Below, one piece after another: positions 1 through 4,411 of a DNA stretch of 6,196 bases. Origin of the DNA: an uncultured Eubacteriales bacterium (GTDB lineage: Bacteria; Bacillota_A; Clostridia; Oscillospirales; CAG-272); assembly GCA_900555345.1 (NCBI GenBank), contig USKS01000099.1, positions 1 to 6,196 on the forward strand. The letters are read 5' to 3'. Both the position numbers and the translations under genes were made by a program. Under the pieces are notes generated by a model, which was not told the origin of the DNA, did no database searches, and saw nothing but the letters and a program-made list of their open reading frames with translations. Within the stretch, counting starts at the first letter, position 1, and every line of letters begins with the position of its first letter.

Positions 1-10
1 GTCGGGGAGT

Positions 11-94
11 GTGAGGGCGGCTACTGCCGGGACAGTAGCCCCTCACATCTTTTACTAAAGTTCGTCAAGCTGTCGATAAAGTTTGAAATGCTTT
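11..94. repeat. Tandem structured repeat, copy 1
   Basis: This copy opens with a strong stem-loop. GTGAGG (11-16) pairs with CCTCAC (41-46), a two-base bulge follows, and GGCTACTG (19-26) pairs perfectly with CAGTAGCC (33-40) around the loop CCGGGA. A tail (58-94) then ends in ATAAAGTTTGAAATGCTTT. Copy 2 about 112-115 bases downstream has the same order, and the final 19 bases are identical. No T-run follows the stem, so it is not a standard terminator. It is probably a multicopy intergenic palindromic element or a structured RNA, but I cannot name a family. The unit may begin before the window. Confidence 0.7.
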
Positions 95-129
95 TCCAAT
101 TTCGAGAAACGAGAGCCGGCGTCCGTCTG

Positions 130-209
130 CGGCTACTTACGGAAAAGTAGTCTCTTCACGTCTTTCTCGCTTACGTTCGGCAAGCCGACAATAAAGTTTG
201 AAATGCTTT
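130..209. repeat. Tandem structured repeat, copy 2
   Basis: The second copy has the stem GGCTACTT (131-138) with AAGTAGTC (145-152) around the loop ACGGAA. The stem differs from copy 1 at its loop end (T-A instead of G-C) and has one G-T wobble, so pairing is kept although bases changed. Its tail (173-209) matches copy 1 positions 58-94 with five mismatches in 37, and the last 19 bases are identical. Flanking CGAGAAA (103-109) can pair with TTTCTCG (163-169), giving an outer stem as in copy 1. Confidence 0.7.
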
Positions 210-241
210 GCAAAAAACTGAAAGCCTGCAGTTTCAAAACT
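195..241. other. Fold-back at the end of the repeat array
   Basis: The end of repeat copy 2, AGTTTGAAATGC (195-206), can pair with GCAGTTTCAAAACT (228-241), allowing two single-base bulges, across a loop of about 20 bases. An inner pair AAACTG (215-220) with CAGTTT (229-234) competes with it. The result is a nearly inverted third occurrence of the repeat tail. Whether it acts as RNA or DNA cannot be told from the sequence. Confidence 0.4.
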
Positions 242-522
242 TCGGCGGTGCGGAAGGGCGTCGGGGCGGGAGAAACAGCGGGCGAGTGGGGCATCGTACG
301 ATTATGCGGGCAGTGCGGATTCGGCCTCGGGCAACGCGCGGCGGATGCGGGCGCGGAGGAACGCGGGACGAGGGACGGTGGCGCGCGAAGGATGGGGGCG
401 CGCGTGGTGAGGGTGCTGGCGGTGCACGACGAGAGCGAGCAGCCCTTGCAGCGGCGTCGGCAGCCAAGTGCCGCGGCAAAAAGTGCTGCCGCGGAATAGG
501 AGTGCGTTTGGGTCGGTTACTA
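242..522. other. Gene-free, G-rich stretch with a GC hairpin
   Basis: I see no credible gene here. The open frames give Arg/Gly-rich or Pro/Arg-rich low-complexity translations without recognisable motifs. The + strand has visibly more G than C in much of the stretch, including five G-runs of three or more bases between 256 and 291. An inverted repeat, CCGCGGCA (471-478) with TGCCGCGG (487-494), forms an 8-bp stem. There is no T-run after it. The stretch could be a decayed coding region or an untranslated spacer. Confidence 0.5.
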
Positions 523-551
523 TTGATTTTTAATCGGCACAATGATATAAA
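523..551 (+). promoter_or_regulatory. Sigma-A type promoter for the ABC transporter
   Basis: A -35 element TTGATT (523-528) and a -10 element TATAAA (546-551) are separated by exactly 17 bases, and the surroundings are unusually AT-rich for this window. The predicted transcript start is near 558, giving a leader of roughly 35 bases before the GTG start at 593. It is the best promoter match I found in the window. Confidence 0.6.
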
Positions 552-580
552 TATATATATTATAGTAACAAATCGTGAAA

Positions 581-585
581 AGAGG
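581..585 (+). promoter_or_regulatory. Ribosome binding site deciding the GTG start at 593
   Basis: AGAGG, preceded by AAAA, sits seven bases before the GTG at 593. The in-frame GTG at 575 has no purine-rich sequence at a useful distance, so 593 is the better start. Confidence 0.65.
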
Positions 586-913
586 CACCGCAGTGGACGC
601 AAAGAACGGCGACAGACACTTCAGCTTCAGGCTGTTTCGCGAGATGAAGCGAGAGTGGGCATGGCTTTTCGGATACATAAAGAAATACCGCGCGGGCATT
701 GCCCTGAACGTGCTTTTCGGTTTTGCCGGAGCCGCAACGGGACTTCTCAGCGGCGTTGCCTCCAAATATCTCATAGACGCTGTCATCGGCAAAAGCGGAA
801 CGATATTGAGATGCGCCATGCTTGTGGCGTCTCTTGCCGTGGGGCAGATAGTTCTTCAGGCGCTTGCCTCCCGCGCTTCCTCTGTCATCGGCGCAAAAGC
901 GGGCAGCGAGGTG

Positions 914-917
914 AGGC
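914..917 (+). other. Frame break in the ABC transporter
   Basis: Upstream codons read A-K-A-G-S-E-V-R ending with AGG at 914-916. The downstream frame resumes with GCC at 916 (A-S-V-F-D-H-I-M-N). One extra G after AGG would join the halves with no residue lost, giving V-R-A-S-V-F, as expected for this exporter loop. The break is therefore a one-base loss in a short G-run. No slippery heptamer is present to support programmed frameshifting. Confidence 0.85.
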
Positions 918-1776
918 CTCTGTGTTCGACCACATTATGAACGCCCGTCTTGAGGACATATCCGCGTATCATTCCGGGGAACTTGTAAACCGTCTTGAGG
1001 GCGACGTGTCCTCCGTGATCGGCGGCATCGTGGGACTTGTGCCCAATACCGTCATAAGAATAACGCAGTTCGTCGGTGCGCTTATTATCGTTTTGTATTA
1101 CGATCCCGTAATGGCGGCGATCGCGCTTGTCAGCGCGCCGGTCATGTTTTTATCCTCGCGCTATATGATGCGCATGATCCGCAAATTCAATACGCAGAGC
1201 CGGGAGCTCAACGGCCGTATCCTCTCCTGCGGAGAAGAGGCGGCGCAGAATCTGCAGACGGTGAAGGCGTTCGGCGTCACCGGGGACTACGCGGCAAAGT
1301 TCGGCGCGCTTCTTGACAGCTACAAGCGCGTGCGCCTCAGTCATGACAAATTTACTATTCTGACGACCATGTGCCTGTCTGTTATAGGACTTCTTGTGTC
1401 ATATTCCTGCTACAGATGGAGCGTCTACCGTCTGTGGAGCGGCGATATATCCTTCGGTACGATGACGCTGTTTCTGCAGATATGCTCAACGCTGACATCG
1501 TCGTTTTCCGCAATGGTGGGGCTTTTGCCCGGCGCCGTCTCGGTTGCGACATCGGCGGGGCGCATTATGGAAATCACCTCGCTGGAGTGTGAGACCGATG
1601 CGGACGAAAAAGCGGCTCTGGAACTTATGAAAAACGCCGAGGACCGCGGCATCCGCATCACGGCGGAGAACGTCGGCTTTTGCTACAGCGACGCCGAGAC
1701 TCCCGTACTGCGGGACGCTTCCTTTACGGCGAAGTCCGGCGATATAATCGCCCTTGTGGGTCCCTCCGGAGAGGGA

Positions 1777-1779
1777 ACG
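1777..1779 (+). other. Walker A Lys replaced by Thr (ACG)
   Basis: The P-loop codons from 1759 read G-P-S-G-E-G-T-T-T-L. The seventh position is normally Lys (AAG or AAA), which contacts the ATP phosphates. ACG differs from AAG by one base. The other ATPase motifs are intact. In the family, loss of this Lys usually abolishes or strongly reduces ATP hydrolysis. Confidence 0.85.
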
Positions 1780-2355
1780 ACCACTCTTCTGAAGCTTATA
1801 CTGGGGCTTATGAAGCTTACCGACGGCGCCGTATATTTTGAAAGCGGCGACATAAAACTTTCCGCGTCGGACAGCACACGCCGCCTGTGCTCATATGTGC
1901 CGCAGGGTAACAGTATGTTTTCGGGCACGATCGAAGAAAATCTGCGTCTTGCCGCGCCCGATGCCGCCGAGGGCGAGCTCTGGGAGGCGCTTGACGTTGC
2001 CGATATAGGAGAATTCGTTCGCTCCCTGCCGGACGGGCTGTCGACAAAAATGGGCGAAAGGGGACTGCGGCTGTCGGAGGGACAGGCGCAGCGCATTGCA
2101 ATTGCGAGGGCGCTGCTCAGAAAATCTCCCGTTCTGCTCATGGACGAGATAACCTCGGCGCTGGACCACGAAACGGAGGCTCGGGTCCTACACAATCTGA
2201 TGAACTCCGACCCCGACAGAGTATGCATACTGACCACCCACAGAAAAGGGATACTGAAGTATTGCAGCTTCATATACCGCATAGACAAAACCGGCAGGCT
2301 GACAAGTGCCGCCGATCTTGAGGCTGCGCGCTGACGGCGTCCTGCCTCATCTGCC

Positions 2356-2390
2356 GCGCGGCGGTGCGGCGATCTGCCGCACTGCCACGC
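2356..2390. other. Strong hairpin between the ABC and Ig-like genes
   Basis: GGCGGTGCGGC (2360-2370) pairs with GCCGCACTGCC (2376-2386) over 11 positions with one G-T wobble, around the loop GATCT. After one mismatch, GCG (2356-2358) pairs with CGC (2388-2390). The following bases are GAAAAATACG, so there is no T-run. It may be an mRNA-processing or stability element or a leaky, Rho-dependent-like stop between the two genes. Confidence 0.55.
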
Positions 2391-2422
2391 GAAAAATACG
2401 GAAAGGTATTATTGATCCGATC

Positions 2423-3316
2423 ATGAGAAAATCCGATAAAAGACTGACGCTTATACTCCTTATGCTGTGTCTCGCCTCCGCTGCCGTATACGGCGGCGCA
2501 AGATGGTATATAAGCCGTGAGGGAGACTCTTCGTGCCCCGTCATAAGCTTTGATAAGGACATTATAGAAGTAAGTGTTTCCGACCCCGACGAAAAGCTTC
2601 TTCGCGGTGTTTCCGCTTATGACAAAAAGGACGGAGACGTCAGCGGGAGCCTTGTTATAGAGTCGCGTTCGGCTCTTTTGGGCGGCAGCGAAAGGATAGT
2701 TACATATGCCGCGTTTGACAGCGACAACAATGTGGGCAAGGGTCAGCGGCGCATAAGATATACCGACTATGTATCTCCCCGCCTGTCTCTCGACGCTCCC
2801 CTTACGGTGACCTCCTCAAGCACCCCCGCGGCGGAGCTTGTTGCGAAGATCCACGCCGACGACTGCATCGACGGAGATATAAGCGATGAGATAGTCGTTC
2901 TTTCGTCAAAAGAAGAGATAACGGTGGGAGACGCGCAGCTGAGGATACTTGAAATTCAGGTGACAAACAGCTGCGGCGACATAGTATTTTGCCGCATACC
3001 GTCGGCGCGCGGCGAGAGATATATTCTGCACAGAATATCGCGCATTACCGACGACGGATTTTATATGATAGGCGACGCGCAGAACGTTTGCGAGGGTCCC
3101 TTTCCCGAAAGCTGTGTTTTCGGTGTCGCCGTGTCCGTCGTAAGGCGGGGGAAGACCGTTACCCCCGAAAGCCTTGTGTGGAAATTCTACAGCGGACCGT
3201 GGCTTCGCCATGCGGCGCTTCGGCGCGCTGCGCTCCGACTGAGAAAAGGTCCGCTCAGACGGCGCGGCTGCGGCAAGGGTGATAAACCGTCTGGCAGCGC
3301 GGAGGAAACGCTATGA
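2423..3316 (+). CDS. Membrane-anchored Ig-like (DUF5011-like) protein with S24/S26-peptidase-like tail
   Basis: The product has 297 residues. It starts with a short basic segment and one hydrophobic anchor (about 8-26), so the rest probably lies outside the membrane. Two Ig-like units follow: about 38-112 with DKKDGDV at 67-73, and about 113-185 with DDCIDGD at 146-152. These acidic DGD patterns are typical of DUF5011/HYR-like domains. From Gly185-Asp186 on, the pattern changes to GDIVFCR, then LHRI with His203, GDAQ at 217-220, and a basic Arg/Leu-rich end. This matches, from memory, the C-terminal half of S24/S26 signal-peptidase-like proteins of Clostridia. The N-terminal Ser box (SMxP) of that family is absent, so peptidase activity is unlikely. 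The ATG at 2423 is chosen because Lys/Arg and the anchor follow it directly; the nearest ribosome binding site (GAAAGG, 2401-2406) is 16 bases away. Its end overlaps the next gene by ATGA. Function is unknown; a surface-polysaccharide role is inferred from context. Confidence 0.7.
   Translation: MRKSDKRLTLILLMLCLASAAVYGGARWYISREGDSSCPVISFDKDIIEVSVSDPDEKLLRGVSAYDKKDGDVSGSLVIESRSALLGGSERIVTYAAFDSDNNVGKGQRRIRYTDYVSPRLSLDAPLTVTSSSTPAAELVAKIHADDCIDGDISDEIVVLSSKEEITVGDAQLRILEIQVTNSCGDIVFCRIPSARGERYILHRISRITDDGFYMIGDAQNVCEGPFPESCVFGVAVSVVRRGKTVTPESLVWKFYSGPWLRHAALRRAALRLRKGPLRRRGCGKGDKPSGSAEETL
3301..3305 (+). promoter_or_regulatory. Ribosome binding site within a translationally coupled overlap
   Basis: GGAGG inside the end of the upstream gene lies seven bases before the ATG at 3313. 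The upstream stop TGA (3314-3316) overlaps that ATG as ATGA, so translation of the phosphatase is probably coupled to that of the Ig-like protein. Confidence 0.75.
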
Positions 3317-4044
3317 CCGATATACATATGCACATACTCCCCGGGCTTGACGACGGCGCCGAGGATATATACGAAGCTCTTGAAATGGCGGACACCGCCG
3401 CGCGCGACGGAGTGCGCAACATTGTGGCAACACCGCACTTCAATGTCCCCGGCGAAGAGGGATATACAAAAGAAGAATACACCCATGCTTTTCGCCGCCT
3501 GCAAAGGGCGATAGACGACGAGCACATCCCCGTAAGCCTTTTCGACGGGGCTGAAAACTTCGCAGCGGAAAATATTTCGTCGCTTATATCCTCGGGCAGG
3601 GCGAAAACGCTCGCAGGCAGCAGATACATCCTTATAGAATTTGATTTCGGCTGTGAGGCTGAGTTTGCAAACCGCATTGCCGGAGAGATACTGTCTCTCG
3701 GACTTGTCCCCGTCATAGCGCACGCCGAGCGGTATGAATTCGTCAGGGACGACGTTTTCGGCGCGCTGCGCGCCCTGAGAGAAGCGGGCTGCGTAATACA
3801 GCTGAACCGAGGCAGTCTTGAGGGCAGCTTCGGCGCGGATGTTATGGAGGCGGCGCACTTTATCGTATCAAATCGGCTTTGCGACGTTGTCGCGAGCGAT
3901 GCCCACGGCGCGCACTTTCGCACGCCGCAGCTCTCCCGCGCAGCAGATACCGTGGCTGACGAAACGTCCGGGCAGTACGCAAGGCTTCTCTTCGGCATAA
4001 ACCCGCAAAGGATAATTGCAGACAAAAGCATTATAAGACCCTGA
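3313..4044 (+). CDS. cpsB: CpsB/YwqE-type PHP phosphotyrosine phosphatase
   Basis: This is a manganese-dependent protein-tyrosine phosphatase of the PHP superfamily, cytoplasmic, that in known systems dephosphorylates the BY-kinase controlling capsule or exopolysaccharide chain assembly. It has 243 residues, a full family length. The metal-binding set is complete: H5 and H7 in the DIHMHILPGLDDG start, D14, H42 in ATPH, E81, E109, H137 in IAHAERY, and D196 and H198 in SDAHG, followed by the FRTP motif with R203. IAHAERY differs from the common IAHPERY by one residue. The start follows a GGAGG site and overlaps the stop of the Ig-like gene, so both are likely made from one mRNA. No BY-kinase or Wzz-like gene is visible here; it may lie outside the window. 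Confidence in family and start is high; the exact substrate is inferred. Confidence 0.93.
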   Translation: MTDIHMHILPGLDDGAEDIYEALEMADTAARDGVRNIVATPHFNVPGEEGYTKEEYTHAFRRLQRAIDDEHIPVSLFDGAENFAAENISSLISSGRAKTLAGSRYILIEFDFGCEAEFANRIAGEILSLGLVPVIAHAERYEFVRDDVFGALRALREAGCVIQLNRGSLEGSFGADVMEAAHFIVSNRLCDVVASDAHGAHFRTPQLSRAADTVADETSGQYARLLFGINPQRIIADKSIIRP

Positions 4045-4084
4045 AAGCGTTTTCGGTGCCGTATAAAGCATAAGACACTCGGAC

Positions 4085-4112
4085 AGGCTCGTGCCGATAA
4101 AGCACCTGCGGC
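4085..4112. repeat. 28-base direct repeat, copy 1
   Basis: The unit begins AGGCTCGTGC and ends CCTGCGGC, with GATAAAGC between. It matches the copy at 4192-4219 at 26 of 28 positions. GTGC (4091-4094) can pair with GCAC (4102-4105) within it. Confidence 0.7.
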
Positions 4113-4119
4113 GCAGATA

Positions 4120-4137
4120 GGTTTGTATCGACAAACC
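4120..4137. other. Perfect 7-bp hairpin
   Basis: GGTTTGT (4120-4126) pairs with ACAAACC (4131-4137) around the loop ATCG. GCGC on either side (4111-4114 and 4138-4141) can extend it across a five-base bulge. No T-run follows. Confidence 0.5.
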
Positions 4138-4191
4138 GCGCCTGTGTGCTAAAGGCAGTACAATATATACGCTCCCCCGCGGCGCGGACTG

Positions 4192-4219
4192 AGGCTCGTG
4201 CAGATAAAGCGCCTGCGGC
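4192..4219. repeat. 28-base direct repeat, copy 2
   Basis: This copy differs from copy 1 by C to A at unit position 11 and A to G at unit position 20. The spacing between the two copies is 107 bases. Confidence 0.7.
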
Positions 4220-4238
4220 ACCGTGAACGGTAACGCAC

Positions 4239-4258
4239 AGATAAGCTTGCCCTGCGGC
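4239..4258. repeat. Partial third copy of the intergenic repeat
   Basis: AGATAAGCTTGCCCTGCGGC resembles the 3' two thirds of the 28-base unit, with a two-base insertion. It is followed by ACGGACAGG (4261-4269), which echoes TCGGACAGG (4080-4087) leading into copy 1. Confidence 0.5.
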
Positions 4259-4310
4259 ACACGGACAGGGTTTGGCCTTATGGTGCGTGAGCATAAAAAC
4301 CCGAACCCCA

Positions 4311-4328
4311 AAGCCGCGCCTGCGGCTT
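4311..4328. other. 7-bp hairpin containing CCTGCGGC
   Basis: AAGCCGC (4311-4317) pairs perfectly with GCGGCTT (4322-4328) around the loop GCCT. It contains the fourth CCTGCGGC octamer of the intergenic region. Confidence 0.5.
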
Positions 4329-4365
4329 ACATATAAACCATTCTCAGATCAATACTCATAGTTTT

Positions 4366-4390
4366 CCTTTTCCGCCTGCGGCGAAAAAGG
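4366..4390. other. Hairpin just upstream of the dehydratase ribosome binding site
   Basis: CCTTTTCCGCC (4366-4376) pairs with GGCGAAAAAGG (4380-4390) at 10 of 11 positions, with one C-A mismatch and the loop TGC. It contains the fifth CCTGCGGC. It ends eight bases before the ribosome binding site of the next gene and has no T-run, so a role in leader RNA folding is more likely than termination. Confidence 0.55.
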
Positions 4391-4397
4391 TCGAAAC

Positions 4398-4403
4398 GGG
4401 AGG
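4398..4403 (+). promoter_or_regulatory. Ribosome binding site of the dehydratase
   Basis: GGGAGG lies eight bases before the ATG at 4412 and fixes that start. Confidence 0.75.
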
Positions 4404-4411
4404 TCGGTTTC

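Larger units (their letters stand above)
593..2334 (+). pseudogene. ABC exporter half-transporter (permease plus ATPase), frame-broken
   Basis: This gene encodes a fused membrane and ATPase subunit of an ABC exporter, which would act as a dimer in the cytoplasmic membrane. Restoring one base gives about 580 residues, the usual length. The N-terminal half (to about residue 320) is a type-1 exporter membrane domain with several hydrophobic spans and the conserved intracellular-loop pattern after the break. The ATPase half shows FCY at the A-loop, Q438 in the Q-loop, LSEGQ signature 494-498, Walker B LLMDE ending at D518-E519, SALD and the switch His550. Two defects stand out. The frame shifts by one base near 915, and Walker A reads GPSGEGTT (390-397) with Thr396 where Lys is expected. 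As written, translation from 593 stops after 115 residues at 938-940. The substrate is unknown; the locus suggests a peptide or surface-glycan role. The family call is firm; pseudogene versus sequence error is open. Confidence 0.85.
4045..4411. other. Gene-free intergenic region rich in short repeats and hairpins
   Basis: No believable gene lies between the phosphatase and the dehydratase; minus-strand open frames here have no recognisable motifs. The region holds a 28-base direct repeat in two copies, a shorter related third copy, five CCTGCGGC octamers and at least three clear hairpins. I find no T-tailed terminator. A -10-like TATAAA at 4332-4337 lacks a matching -35, so how the last gene is transcribed is unclear. 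Confidence 0.6.

Noticed and set aside
11..209. CRISPR array
   Set aside because: There are only two imperfect copies with conserved content throughout, no identical short repeats with unique spacers and no cas gene.
83..499. 138-codon + strand open frame over the repeats
   Set aside because: It runs through hairpin repeats and the G-rich spacer, has no known motif and has a low-complexity C-terminal part.
575..577. Alternative GTG start for the ABC transporter
   Set aside because: It has no ribosome binding site, whereas the GTG at 593 has AGAGG seven bases upstream.
208..910. Long + strand open frame running from 208 into the ABC transporter
   Set aside because: Up to about 910 it translates to Arg/Gly-rich sequence and is out of frame with the real transporter N-terminus read from 593. 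Only the part after the frame break is genuine.
905..925. Programmed frameshift in the ABC gene
   Set aside because: There is no slippery heptamer and no obvious downstream pseudoknot, and the family is not known for programmed shifting.
1683..2288. 201-codon minus-strand open frame
   Set aside because: It lies fully opposite the ATPase domain with all its motifs. It is a Ser/Arg-rich shadow frame.
2306..2308. Alternative upstream ATG for the Ig-like protein
   Set aside because: It lies inside the ABC coding end, would add 39 non-conserved Arg-rich residues before the membrane anchor and runs through the intergenic hairpin.
3187..4031. Two long minus-strand open frames opposite the phosphatase
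   Set aside because: The + strand encodes a complete CpsB with every metal ligand. The opposing frames show no motif.
4250..4280. Possible terminator after the phosphatase (CCCTG paired with CAGGG)
   Set aside because: The stem is only five pairs with a long loop, and just three T bases follow it.
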